Shown here: positions 25,353-36,800 of the stretch, piece by piece | How positions within the stretch are numbered: position 1 is the first letter of the stretch | Layout of the letters: each line of letters opens with the position of its first letter | Assembly (NCBI RefSeq): GCF_001540865.1 | Contig: NC_033627.1 | Location: 3,987,265-4,051,264 of the forward strand | From: Ananas comosus | Lineage: Eukaryota > Streptophyta > Magnoliopsida > Poales > Bromeliaceae | DNA length: 64,000 bases | Reading direction: 5' to 3' | Notes under the pieces: model-generated | The model's input: only the letters and a program-made list of their open reading frames with translations | What the model was told of the DNA's origin: nothing | The model's database searches: none | Translations under genes and position numbers: made by a program

Positions 25353-26420
25353 AACTATAAAAAATATATATATTTTTTGACAATTTTCTCTTTTCTATTC
25401 AGTAAAATAAGGCTAGATTGAGAATTTTACATTTTACGAGAATAGTTTGAATTTTTTTAAAAAAAGGGCTATAGGCAGGGAGTCTCTAATAGGAAATACA
25501 TAACGGTTAAACTATAATAATCTTATAATAATTCGATAGCTGAATCAGTTGGCATCATCTTTTGGAGATAAAAAGTTTTTTCCTTTGAATTATTAAACAA
25601 AATTTGATGCGAGTGATTTAATTTAGCAGGCTAAATATGAACGATGTAATTGACTAATGTGAAAATAATAATATTATATCTTAATTATTACCGCATCATT
25701 AGTCATGCCATTATTACATCATTTTTGTATTAGTGAGTCGTCCAAATTTTATAAATTAAATTAGATTGTGGTATTTGGTTGACACCATTTACTATAGTTT
25801 TTGAGGACCAAAAGTGAAACAACTATAAATAGAGAGACATTTTCCTGTTTGAGAGTTATATAGCTCTGTTTAACAATTTACAGCAAAGGGTAAGATCAAT
25901 TTGCAATTTTTTTTTTTTATTAATATACTTAGTAAATACTATAATTATAAAAATAGTGCTCTAAAAAATTTATTTATAAAATTAGATCTATACAGTGAAT
26001 GAATTATCGCTTTCTAAATATAATAAATTATTCACCTTTTTTTTTTTAAAGACAAAGTATTTTTAGTGATTAATACTATACATTTTTGAAGTTTGGACGT
26101 AGAAATATATTAATAAAGATAAAAGCAGTAAATGATTCACTATTTTTAGAATACGATAAATGATTTACTGTTTTTATCGTTCTATCCTCATAAATAAAAA
26201 TTTTGAATGTCTATTTTTATATCTAAAAAATTTTGTAGGTTTTAGTAGCCCAAAAACTGCTCACTTTACTGCAAAGAATAACATTATCAACTGTTATCAA
26301 CAGCGTGTATATTCCTTCTTAAGTGATATAAAATAATTCTAATCATCATTTTATCTTATCTGTAATTATGGCTCTCTCAAGTGATATATATGTATATATA
26401 TATATATATAGATGGAACGC
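25353..26420. other. AT-rich DNA downstream of the PPR gene
   Basis: No gene is seen. A short (TA)n tract lies at about 26388-26410, directly next to the PPR stop codon. The segment near 25490-25870 has the look of a decayed MITE but I could not fix its ends. Confidence 0.4.
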
Positions 26421-28166
26421 TCACCAGTAATCCATGCAGGAGCAGGAACCAGCTTTGAAGTGATGAAACCGGATCCGATCCCTCACAATAATCTCCACGC
26501 TATAAACCCTGGAGATCAGCTTGCTCATAGTGTGGCAGTCCCTGCACACTCTCAGGTTCTTCAAGATCCTGATGGGAGGAGCTCCCTCTCCGGCGGAGCT
26601 GCTGCGGTGGAGGAGCGCGAACGCGATCGCCAACTTCTCGCTGTGCAGCCGCAGCGAATTCCCCTTCACTCCGTCCGCCCCGGCCACCATCGTCGCCTGC
26701 GAGCAGTCGGGCTCGTAGCCGGCCGATTCGAGCCTCCGCTGAATTTCGTCGAGCATCTTGTATACGTCGGCGGACCGCGGGTGCGACGTGTCCCCGGCCA
26801 CGAACTGGTGCAGGACTCCGTCGTCCGCCTCGACGGAGCTGAACCCGGGCTCTTTGCGGATGCCGTGCTCGGTCATCAGGCGGCGGATAACGGCTACGTC
26901 GTTCCACCGCTGCGCGGAGGCGTAGACTCTCGAGAGGAGCACGTAGGCGCCGCTGGCGGCGGGGTCCTCGTCCTTGAATTGGAGCGCGCGCTCGGCGAGC
27001 GACTCGGTGAGGTGGAGATTGGTGGTGGTGGTGGTGGTGGTGGTGGTGGTGGTGGTCTTGGCGCACGCGTCGAGGAGGCTGCGCCAGATCACGGCGTCGG
27101 GGCTCCGGGGCATGGCGGCGACCACGCGGAGCGCCGCGTCGACACGGCCCGCGCGCGCGAGGAGGTCGACGACGCAGCCGTAGTGCTCGAGCCGGGGCTC
27201 GATGCGGAATCGGGTGATCATGAGGTCCAAGTAGCGGAGGCCCTCGTCGACGAGGCCGGCGTGGTTGCAGGCGCTGAGGACGCCGACGAAGGTGATGGCG
27301 TTGGGGCGGGCGGAGGCGGGCATGTCGGCGAACGCGGCGAGCGCCTCGGCGACGCGGCCGTGCGCGGCGAGGCCGAGGATGAGGACGTTCCACGAGGCGG
27401 CGTCGCGCTGGGGCATTTCGTCGAACACCTGGCGCGCCATGTCGATGGCGCCGCACTTGGCGTAGAGGTCGACGAGGGAGTTGTTGATGAGGGCGTCGCG
27501 CGCGACGGGGGCGGCGCCGAGGCCGGGGGCGCGGAGGAGGAGCGCGTGCGCCCACATGCCGAGGGAGAGCGCGCCCGAGGCCGCGCACGCGCCGAGGACG
27601 CTCTGGAGCGTGAAGGCGTCCGGGGGGTGGGCGGCGCGCTGCATGGCGCGGAAGAGGGCGAGGGCGGCGTCGTGGGCGGCGTTGGCGACGCAGGCGTCGA
27701 CGATGGCGTTCCAGGAGACGCGGGAGCGGGCGGGGATGCGGTCGAACACGCGGTGGGCGAGTGGGAGGAGGCCGCAGGAGGCGTAGAAGTGGACGAGGCT
27801 GTTGGCGACGAAGGTGTCGGGGGCGAGGCCGAGCTTGGTGAGGAGGGCGTGGAGCTGGGAGCCCTCGGGGAGGGCGGAGAGGAAGGCGCAGGACTTGAGG
27901 GCGAGGGGGAAGGAGAAGCGAAGGGGCCGGGATGGGGAGGCGAGGGGGAGGTGGATGAGGAGGATGCGGCGGAAGAGGAGGAGGGAGCGGCGCTTGTGGG
28001 CGGGGTCGGGGGAGTGGGCGTAGGAGCGGAGGAGCACGAACCACGAGGGGGAGGAGGAGGAGGAGGTGGAGAGTTTGAGGAGGTTGGGGAGAGAGGAGGG
28101 AGGAGGAGGAGGAGGAGGAAGAGATGGTGGTGGTGGTGGTGAAGGGGAGGAGAGAGTGGAGAGCAT
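26421..28166 (-). CDS. CRR28: DYW-type pentatricopeptide repeat protein, CRR28-like organelle RNA editing factor, 581 aa
   Basis: An intronless, very GC-rich gene. The protein starts with a Pro/Ser-rich stretch (about residues 1-45) that would serve as an organelle targeting sequence. PLS-type PPR motifs follow (blocks such as NSLVHFYASCG, SWNAIVDACV, NSLVDLYAKCG, SWNVLILGLA and GVLSACNHAGLVDEG), then E/E+ regions (EPRLEHYGCVVDLLARAG, AYVLLSRVYASAQRWNDV, GIRKEPGFSSVE). A complete C-terminal DYW deaminase domain ends the protein: HSE (508-510) and CxxCH (541-545) supply the zinc and catalytic residues, and the last residues are Asp-Tyr-Trp. Such proteins bind a specific site in chloroplast or mitochondrial RNA and convert C to U. 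Order and wording of the E region match Arabidopsis CRR28 (chloroplast ndh transcripts) best from memory; ortholog assignment is an inference. Oddity: twelve consecutive Thr codons between the last PPR motif and the E region. The ATG at 28166 is the first in frame. Confidence 0.93.
   Translation of the reverse strand: MLSTLSSPSPPPPPSLPPPPPPPSSLPNLLKLSTSSSSSPSWFVLLRSYAHSPDPAHKRRSLLLFRRILLIHLPLASPSRPLRFSFPLALKSCAFLSALPEGSQLHALLTKLGLAPDTFVANSLVHFYASCGLLPLAHRVFDRIPARSRVSWNAIVDACVANAAHDAALALFRAMQRAAHPPDAFTLQSVLGACAASGALSLGMWAHALLLRAPGLGAAPVARDALINNSLVDLYAKCGAIDMARQVFDEMPQRDAASWNVLILGLAAHGRVAEALAAFADMPASARPNAITFVGVLSACNHAGLVDEGLRYLDLMITRFRIEPRLEHYGCVVDLLARAGRVDAALRVVAAMPRSPDAVIWRSLLDACAKTTTTTTTTTTTTNLHLTESLAERALQFKDEDPAASGAYVLLSRVYASAQRWNDVAVIRRLMTEHGIRKEPGFSSVEADDGVLHQFVAGDTSHPRSADVYKMLDEIQRRLESAGYEPDCSQATMVAGADGVKGNSLRLHSEKLAIAFALLHRSSSAGEGAPPIRILKNLRVCRDCHTMSKLISRVYSVEIIVRDRIRFHHFKAGSCSCMDYW
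27021..27056. repeat. (GGT)12 trinucleotide microsatellite inside the PPR gene
   Basis: Twelve perfect GGT units on the plus strand encode twelve consecutive Thr (ACC) codons of the PPR protein, right after Ala-Lys and before Asn-Leu-His. Pure codon repetition suggests recent slippage and likely length variation between alleles. Confidence 0.95.
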
Positions 28167-28788
28167 GGTGGTGCGGGGTATTGGAGATTAGAGGAGTTTG
28201 TGTGGACGAGACAGTTTCTTCAACTAGTATCGCAGTTCAGAGAAATGGAAAATTGGCATTGTTCAGATATAACATCATCATCAGATAACAACAATGTCAA
28301 TCAATGATTTCATTCAAAAGAAAAATGATACAAACTAGAACTGGAATGGTTATACAATGCATAATACTTCTAACGACAGAGGACTCGAATGCAGATCAAA
28401 ACCCTCCTTTTGTAGTATCACCAACTACAAGGAAGCAAACGCTGGAACTCAACTGTAAAAGATCAAGCAGAGAACAAAAGATGGAAAGAAGCTAAACTCA
28501 TCTAACTACAGAGTAATTTTGGCCCTCACATATTTATTTGAGGCAGGCCACTCTTTTATCTTTCTTTTGACACAAATGAATAATTAAAAGTATGACAATA
28601 CGCGGATCGCATCCCGCCCTGCTGAACACTTCTTGAATCTCCAAAAAACCGAGATCGCGCGTAGTCTCGCAGGTGATTTGCTCAACCCAAAAGCATTTTA
28701 TTCATCGATGTGGCTTCAGCGGTATAATGTGTCCACTGGTCAGCTAATCTAACCAAAGGTGTGTTTAACCTACTTATGGCAAACTAAA
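28167..28788. other. Spacer between the PPR start and the FAD synthetase stop
   Basis: This holds the PPR 5' leader and promoter on one side and the FAD synthetase 3' UTR on the other, both genes being on the minus strand. I see no further gene and no clear promoter element. Confidence 0.4.
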
Positions 28789-31700
28789 TCAACCAAACTC
28801 TATCCCTATAATGTCACCATCTTTAGTTGCATTCTCTTGCCAAAAACTTGGATCGTTCAATTCAATATCGATGTTCTCAGCATTAATAGCCACCCTGCAG
28901 GATCCAACTAATTCATTATTCACCAGGAAATCACAATTCTCATACATGCCGTCCCCTGGTGGCTGGTTTAACATGCACGATCTTGGGGCCAAAATTCTCT
29001 TCTCCATGGAGAGGCATCCTTCATTTAAGGATAGCATGAGACGATGCTTTCTTCCCAATAATTCCGTGACATAATCGATATCGCCCATGGCTAGGGCATG
29101 GCGAACTCGAGTAGAAGATACTTGCCCCTTATCACTTGAATTGATGCTTGTAGTTGCCCCATTATAAGATCGATTTGCCTTGTCCATGACCGGGCTCACA
29201 ATGAATGCACTCAAGCCGTACTCTTTGCATAGCCTCACCAGTTCCGATGCATCACCAGATGCTTTGTATCCGAATCTGTAATTCTCACCTGCAAAGAAAA
29301 CGTAAGGAGAGGATCTACCAAATGGAACAGTAGTTGCTCTGCAGTTTTCAAACGCAAAAGGAAGTTTGAATACCTGCTACCACTCCGCTTATTCTGAGCT
29401 CCTTGGACAACCTTTCAACGAATTGCCTCGGAGTAAGATACCTAACCTTTGAAAATTCAACTTGATATTCGAGAGGAGCAACATTACCACAATAAGGGGC
29501 CCACGAAGAAAGAACACGCTTTCGATCACATTTTGCAACAATTGGGGGCCTATGCAGGAAGTTGAGAAGTAAGATATATACTGAAGTTACAGTAGTAGCT
29601 CTATTTTCTCTGAGTACATTAATAATTGGACACTTCTAGATATATTAATAGTTGGAATCATATGATCAGTTGTACTACAATTTGACATTCTAGTCCTGTT
29701 ATCCTTCTCCTCTCCTAGTAAATCAAAGATTAATTATCAGTGTATATAACAATAATTACTTATTCCAATATACACAGCAATACATATTGTAAAATCAATC
29801 CAACTTAGCACAAGTTAATTCAATGATCGAGCATAGAGTGAGTTTATTCGTCCTCTAAAAAATAGAAGTGTTAAAGGATGATGAAATGTAAGTTCAATAT
29901 GATATTCTTTAGATCAATAATTAAACGAAACTAGGTTCGTATTCCAGGCCCCAACACAGGTATAGTAGCAGTATTTTCACTATACTCGAAAGAAAAGTAC
30001 TACTTAACCACACATTGTTATTCTATATGGCTGCTCCACTCAAATATTTATGGCTGTTCCAATCCTATCTCAGATTACAAGTTTGCGCATTTGCCAAAAA
30101 ATAATTATCTTCATTTGACCCCTGAAATATCTAGGCAGCCACTTAGGTTAAAGGCAGAGCAAAAGACGATTTTGTCGGCATTAAAGTTTCAACTGACAAG
30201 TATTTAGATTGTAAAACATAAACAGCTTAGCACCTTCACACACATTTTACTCTAAAAATTTAAATCACCATCAATCAAAGTAATGTATAAGTTCAACACA
30301 CTGCTTTTTTTTGTCTTGAAGATGGCAGACAAGTATATACCCATACAAATACCACAAATAAGAAAATTAGCCTGTAAGATAAGCCAATTTGTTTATGCCA
30401 TCTTAATTTATAGAAAAGAACCTAAGCTTCTCTTCCTATCTTCTTTCTTTTTTTGTCCGTTTGGTGGTTCTTTTACCATCCACATTTATTTCTCACATAG
30501 CCTTCAAAGAATTTCCAATAGAAGATATGAAAGTGACTTGTAGCTTAATGTAAATTTTCAAGCCATATTTCCCTTTCAAGATGAAAGAGAAAGTAATGAA
30601 ACCTGGATTTAAGCTAATAAAATACGAAAACATCTACCTGGATTCCCAGCCAAGAACTTCTGCCATTCCGATAAATGAAAGAAGGAAAGGAGTTCCGGCT
30701 TTCGATGCATGTATTGCGAGTTGTCGGTGACCAATATGAAGGGCATCAAACTTTCCTAACGCAACTATACCTCCTAGAGATTGATGCAAATAACAACAAT
30801 AAGAGCATATTTATACAGATGAAAGTTACCAAAAAAGTACCACAAAAACAGTACAAAAATGAATATTAAAGGTCAAATACATAATGGATAGCAATCCAAA
30901 AGCACTGCAAAGTGAACAGTGAATACACTATAGAACAAGGATTTAAGTGCCGTGGTACGAGGTCGTGCCGGAAACTTACTGGCACGGTACCACACGGTGT
31001 GTGCCGGGCCGTGCCAATGCGTGCCGGTTACAAAAAATACGTGTGTGACGACACATAATGGCATGAAATATTTATTTTCTTTAACAACAAAATATTTTAA
31101 CTATTTATTATGTACTTTTATCAAATCTTTTGAACTTTATTAAGAAAATCACTTACTAATTTAAAGCATAGAGGGTTTTGAGCCGTGCCATCGGCACGGG
31201 ATCTGTATCGTGCCAATATTTTGTTGGCACAATACGGCACGGTAGATATGGCTTGTGCCAACGTAAATCCTTGCTACAGAATGACTTCATTAAAAATATT
31301 TGATGTTGTTCCAAACTTTGCGAAGTAAGTTGAATGGAATGATATGGGGAATTTTTTAAACCATGATTTGTTGAACACAATCAACAATACGAAATTTGAA
31401 ACGGGTAAAATACTGATGTTCTGGGATGAAGAAAACAAAAAGGCAACGCTTTCAGAACTCACCAAAATTAAGAAATAGAATCTCAATGTCCAATTTATAG
31501 TTATCAAAATTAAAAAACCAAGTAAAATCATGCATATGCGATATAAAAAAGGATAGTTATTCAGTTACTCTCATACTTTTACTTCATAGTTATAATAATG
31601 TCCAGGTAATGAGAAGTGACAGCCACCAGAACAACGAGTAGTAGAATATTATTGTCCAGTACTAATTGCCGTGGAGGATGCTCCGTTGACTGACAAGTAC

Positions 31701-33437
31701 CCTGACTTAACATTATCATATCAGTATAGAAAAATGACATGTCAAGATGTCATTTGAAGTAATCAACAACTGCTGATTTATAGCCTAACGCCTACGACCA
31801 ATTACAAAATGAAATAAAAAGTTCTGAAAAATTCAAACTAAACAAGGATCACCAAGTCGGATGTAGTACTGTAACTACTGGAAAAGAAAGGGAAAATGAA
31901 ACCTCTCAATTTACAGCTTTAATAAACCATAAGCCAAGGTGAAATGATAAAGAAAAAGATCAAGCATACAAGCATTAGACATAATAATTTGTAATGCTAT
32001 ATCTAATACTGCTATGAAGTTGGTTATGCCTTCATTTGGCTCCAAATATCATATCACAAATTTAAAGGCTAATAGGTATACAAAAGAGCAAAGATTAAAA
32101 AAAAAAACATACCAAGTACACATTCTTGGTCGTCTCCACAGTCAATTAGGAGCTTTTCTTTATTTACTTCTTCACTACTAAGGCTTGCTTGCGATCCATA
32201 TGAGGTGAAAACCTTAAAATTTGATATCCGGAATCCTTTCTGCATGGTAAGATCATTCTTTTCTTTCAAACAACAGTGAGACCTGCAAGAAACACAAGCA
32301 CCAGTGATTTTTGTTTCTGTGCATTTCAAATCATAAATCTACAATAAAGATTGTCCTAACTCATTCATCTTGACTAGGAATTATATACAACCAAATACAT
32401 TAATAACAATCATGGCTAAATTTCTATACATCTCCAAACATAAAACCGAAACACATTCATATTTAGAGAGAAAAGAAGAAAAAGTTGGCTAGGATATTTT
32501 CTGAAAGAACTCACAACCTTAACACTTTGAAGTGAAATCCATCATGGGACTCTTACAGATGTTTAGATTGTGAAACATGAAAACAACATTTGAATATTAC
32601 GAAACCACATAATCATGTTATTTAGAAAATCTTACTGTTAGCTCCAAGAGCATCCAAAAAATTTAACCTTTTGATTGGTAAAAAAAGATTTGATAGATTA
32701 AAAATGTAAAATCACTGAAGTCAGATGAGTTCTTGATTATACATCTCTTGAGATATCTAAGTAGTTGTTTCATCCAAGTAGGCTGTGTTTCAATTGAAGG
32801 AAATTCCAGGCACAGTTACGATTCTTTTTTGGTTCATCCCTCAAAACCAAAACTTGAACAATTAGTAAACTGACTCACTACTTATTCATTCTAAAATCTC
32901 TACGAACGCAAAGGCCGCCTTTTCTAAATTTGCTTTGAAGAGCTCATGTTCATATCAGGACCAAATGCAATAGTCTGTTTGTGTGATTTCACAAATCTAA
33001 GAACCTCACCCAAACCACCAATAAAACGCAAAAAAGATAGACCTTTTTCCCAGAAAAAAAGCTCATCTTTTTTCTTAATATCCCAATGCATCTATCGAGA
33101 TTTCACAATTTCTCACTAAATTCTCCAAATGTGAAGTGCCCCAAACTCTCTGCACCTCCCTAATTTACGCAGCTCTCACAACATCGACATTGATAGGCTC
33201 CGATTCCACTCTCCACACAAGCCGAAGCATCAACCACTAAACCTAACGAGATCGAATCGAGAAAAAGGGCGTAGGATCGGAACCTGAAGAGCGGGAGGAG
33301 GCGGCGGAGCTCGGCGGAGAGGCTGCGGCGGCGGCGCCGCACGGGATCGGCGGGGCGAGGGGGGAGAAGAGGGCGGAGGCGTGGTGCGCGGCGGCGCGGA
33401 GATTGGAGGAGACGAGGGCTCCTCCCCCTCTCTCCAT
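28789..33437 (-). CDS. RIBF: Plastid-type FAD synthetase (RibF nucleotidyltransferase domain), 5 exons
   Basis: Adenylates FMN with ATP to form FAD. Exons (minus strand): exon 1 from the ATG at 33437, 32282-32113, 30773-30638, 29549-29374, 29288-28789. Exons 2-5 join in frame. Motifs: the ATP-binding FDALHIGH block in exon 3, [12 protein letters not shown] next to it, [10 protein letters not shown] in exon 4, [12 protein letters not shown] at the exon 4/5 join, and VSSTRVR in exon 5. There is no riboflavin kinase domain, as in the plant plastid enzymes. Exon 1 is GC-rich and Ala/Ser/Arg-rich, like a transit peptide. Problem: using the obvious donor at 33284, the ATG frame (33437) does not match exon 2. 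The frame that fits exon 2 has no ATG upstream. A donor after 33343 would restore phase, translation could start in exon 2 (MQKGFR), or the GC-rich exon may hold an indel. Intron 2 carries a hAT MITE. The 5' leader is a CT/GA repeat. Confidence 0.88.
30936..31273. mobile_element. Intronic hAT MITE family, copy 1 (338 bp)
   Basis: Starts CAAGGATTTAAGTGCCGTGG and ends GTAAATCCTTG. Flanks are CTATAGAA (30928-30935) and CTACAGAA (31274-31281), an 8-bp duplication with one mismatch. GGCACGG-type subterminal repeats occur at both ends in opposite orientation. It lies in intron 2 of the FAD synthetase gene. Two further copies lie at 39266-39608 and 42481-42823. Confidence 0.85.
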
Positions 33438-33495
33438 TCCTACGAAGCTCCTCACCCTCTCTCTCTCTCTCTCTGTTTCTCTCTCTCTCTCTCTT
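33425..33495. repeat. (CT)n tract in the FAD synthetase leader
   Basis: Interrupted CT repeats upstream of the start codon; on the gene's strand this is a GA-rich 5' leader. The H+-ATPase gene has a shorter GA tract in the same place. Confidence 0.7.
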
Positions 33496-34120
33496 CGCGT
33501 ATCCCCGATGATTCCTCCCTAGTATATTCGCAATCGCGTCACGGTTCCATTTTGTGGATTTTTGAGGAGAATTTGGAATTGAGTTTGCTATATAATTGAT
33601 TTGATTTGATTAGACGCTTCTTTTGAAATTAGGAAAATATTAGTTCGTGCAAAAAAAAAAAAAAAAAAAAAAACCGAAGCAGCAAAAATACTTGGCGGTC
33701 AGTATTTGGGACTCAAAGTCCAAATTCTAGTTGATTTATATTTTCAGCTAAGTTTATTTTTAAATAAAAATAAACGAAGCGGATAGCGTGTTACCAATCT
33801 CTCTCAAAAAAAAAAAGAAAAAGCCAGAGATGCAAATAGAAATATGTATAATTTTTTTTGATATAATCGCAGGTATATAATATATCATAACCGACTCACA
33901 AGTCACAACTGTAAAATTATATATTCTAACTAGATTAACAATATTAAATAATAAATAATTTTTTTCAGATGCGCATACTCTACTCCCAACCGGATTCGCA
34001 TACCATCCTATTTATATTCAAAAATAAAATGAAATAACTAATTCTATTCGAATTACCTACTCTATCATATTCAATCCTAACCTAATATAATAATAACAAG
34101 GAAACAGTACGTAGCCTCTC
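33496..34120. other. Spacer between divergent FAD synthetase and SKP1-like genes, with SINE fragment
   Basis: The two genes point away from each other, so both promoters should lie here. A poly-A run sits at about 33651-33672. A 5'-truncated copy of the SINE at 10812 lies at about 33690-33824: both share AGTTGATTTATATTTTCAGC and AATAAACGAAGCGG and end in an A-rich tail. No other gene is seen. Confidence 0.6.
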
Positions 34121-34121
34121 C

Positions 34122-34130
34122 CTATAAATA
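34122..34130 (+). promoter_or_regulatory. Probable TATA box of the SKP1-like gene
   Basis: The sequence CTATAAATA in a C-rich setting lies about 75 bases before the ATG at 34205, a suitable distance for a plant core promoter with a leader of some 40-50 bases. It suggests that the 5' end of this gene was built to be expressed. Confidence 0.6.
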
Positions 34131-35204
34131 CAGTAGTAATGTAGCATTAATTAATCATAATCATAATAATATTATAAGAGAAATATTATTGTGAATTTTT
34201 TAGCATGGGATCAGAGCAGCAGGAGACGCAGAAAAGAATGGTTAAGATACGGAGTTACGACGGCGTGGTTGTGGAGGTGCCGGAGGCGGTGGCGATCCAA
34301 TCGGTGGTGATAAAACACGTCGTCGAGGACGTCGGCGTGGAGGACCCAATCCCGACTCCAAATGTCGTCGGCGACGTCCTGTCGAAGGTCTTCGAGTACT
34401 GCACCAAGCACGCCGAGTTTGACGCCACCACCNATCAAACAGAAGAAATATAACTATAGCAGTTGTAACTGTATAAAACCAAACAGACGAGGTATAATTG
34501 TAACTACAGTATTTGTAATTCCATATACTTCTAATTACACTGTTTTTGTAACTATATTCAACCAAATTGTCTCTAAAAGAATTTTGGAAAGTAGAATATA
34601 CAAAAGGAGGTTTAAGGCACGGGGCCTCTAGAAAAAAAAAATTTAAAAAAAGGAAAGGTATATCAGATGTTTAAACCATTTATTTACTAAAAATGCATTA
34701 GCAGAGAATTTAAACCATTGGCCTTGAATATTTTAGATTAATAATTACATGCATCGGCAGCATCGCTAGCCCTAGTTTGTCCAAACTTAAGTTTGAAAAT
34801 TACTTTTGTCAATTTTATTTTTCGTATTTTTATAAACAATGGATTTAATGGTTAGACTCATGTTTATTTATTTGGATATTATCAACATAATATTCATCCA
34901 TATCTTATTCTTTGAAGATGCTGAGAAGAGTACCCCATGTGAACATTTTTTATTTTATAAAAGGTCAAAATATGAATTTTTAAATGACAAAAAAAAAATT
35001 ACAAAACGAATATTTATAGGAGAGTCTTATATAATTTAGCCCTTTTTTTAACTTTGGAATATCATAAGCAATTATTATTACTTTGGTTGCTGCAAAGTTT
35101 TGTGGCGCGGTCTACTAAACCTGGTCCAGGAGATCTATTAAGTGTGAACGGACCACTCGCTGAGCGACACATGGCCACCGCCGTCCTAGTCAGCAGCCTC
35201 GGGT

Positions 35205-35332
35205 ACGTTTCTCACGTGCGGGCAATCATAGGGTCGCACGCTTCGATACGACACGTCGCGCCATTGGCTCGTCGACACGTGTCGCTTCACTGGCCAAAGC
35301 GGCACGACTTTCAAAGGACACGTGTAGGTATA
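35205..35332. promoter_or_regulatory. Cluster of ACGTG / G-box motifs
   Basis: Within about 120 bases there are TCTCACGTGCGG, GACACGTCGC, CGACACGTGTCGC and GGACACGTGTAGG. CACGTG cores are G-box/ABRE sites bound by bZIP and bHLH factors in plants. The block is GC-richer than its surroundings. It lies between the two SKP1-like exons and has no visible gene of its own, so it may be a displaced promoter fragment or a regulatory intron part. Function is inference. Confidence 0.4.
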
Positions 35333-35548
35333 TGTTTTGTGTATTTTGAATAAACTATTTACATTAATTTACCTATATTTATTTCTCTATCATTAGGAAT
35401 CTGGTTTAATTTGATAATGACATGATTCGCCCTAATTATAGTGTTACAATCCATACTCTCATTTTAATATGAACAAAAAAAAAAAATTTAAAAAAAATCA
35501 GTTGAACTCAGTATTCATGAAAAACTATGGATTTGATTATTTTTAATA

Positions 35549-35997
35549 GGGAAAACTTCAAAAACCCCTCCTATCGTTTCGCACTTTTTCATTTTAGTAT
35601 CCTGTGATTTAAAGTATATCAAGCTAACACCTTGTGGTTTCGCATTTTCTCACTTTGGTACCTTGTGATTTAAAGTGTATTAAGTTAGTACTCTGTGGTT
35701 TTATTTTTGTATCAAGTTATTACCCTGTGGTTTCTTTTTTTCTTTTTATTATCAATTTTGTTATTATTTCTTTCTTAAATCAGTGACAAAGTTAAAATTA
35801 AAGGGTACTAAAATAAATATTCGATAAATCTAGATGGGTATCTGAAGTTTTTTGTATATAATTTAACGAAATATTAAAGAAAAAGCTATCGAAAAGATAA
35901 AAACAAAACCACAGGGGGGGCAAATTGATACATTTTAAATCACAAAATACTATAGTGAGAAAGTGCGAAACCACTGGGGGGATTTTAAAGTTTTCCC
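35549..35997. mobile_element. Mutator-like MITE
   Basis: The left end GGGAAAACTTCAAAAACCCC pairs with GGGAAAACTTTAAAATCCCC (reverse complement of the right end), and the arms continue through TTTCGCACTTT and TGTGATTTAAA. Flanking 9-mers TTTTTAATA and TTTATATAA agree only in part, so the duplication is doubtful. Probably related to 23268-23621. Confidence 0.55.
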
Positions 35998-36525
35998 TTT
36001 ATATAAATAATACATACTATATAATAGAAGAAAATTATATAAATTATATATTTATATAAAATTATATATTAGAAGAAAACGGTACATTTAATATTTTATA
36101 TTAAATATGAAAACATTTTAAAATCTTAAAAAAATTAATTAGTTTGGTTCAATTTAATGCTAAACAATATTTGGTTAAGAATAATTCAATTTAATTTAGT
36201 AAAAATAAAAAAAAATTATTCTAATTAAATCAGAATTTAGCAGGATTCTATTCGGTTTTGTTGCTTGATAGAACTATATTAGGCGTAAATATTTTGGCTA
36301 GTGATTTGAACGTATTATATCCTACTTGGATGTCAAAATAAGATATCCAATGATAACATATTTGATATAAAGATATATTTGATAATGTGTTAGTTTTAAT
36401 TTTTATCTCTTGAATGATATTAACATCTATAATTTAATAGAATAGTATATTAATTTTACTTACAAAAAAATTTGTTTCATTCTAAAAAAAACAACTTAAG
36501 ACTTATTTGATAAGCTTATTGAGTA

Positions 36526-36800
36526 AATTAAAAAAAGATAAAATACAGAAAACTCTGTAAATATCCTTTTCTTGTGTGACTTTTAAAAATTTATATTTTA
36601 CCCCTTTAAAATTTTAGAAACATTTTCATAAGATTAAGATATTAGTGGAGAGGACAAAATGACTGAATTATCTTTATTCTATAAAGTAAGATTTTTTTGA
36701 AGGCGCACAGAGAGGGACAAAATATATTAACTTTTTAAAAGGATAAATATAAATGTTAAAAGTACAAAAAAAAAAATTCTATATTTTAATCTAAAAAATA
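36526..36800. mobile_element. Possible Mutator-like MITE
   Basis: Weak inverted arms (GATAAAATACAGAAAACTCT on the left against a TTAAAATATAGAATTTTT-type right end in reverse complement) enclose AT-rich DNA. The ends resemble those of the element at 20743-21388. The borders are uncertain. Confidence 0.35.

Noticed and set aside
26412..28142. A 576-codon open frame on the plus strand opposite the PPR gene, plus a further minus-strand frame of over 500 codons
   Set aside because: They are shadows of the very GC-rich PPR gene. Their proteins are Gly/Glu/Val or Arg/Pro repeats with no motif, while the 581-residue PPR frame has a full domain order.
35054..35353. A 99-codon frame covering the CACGTG cluster
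   Set aside because: No motif, no splice context, and it does not resemble the missing SKP1 segment.
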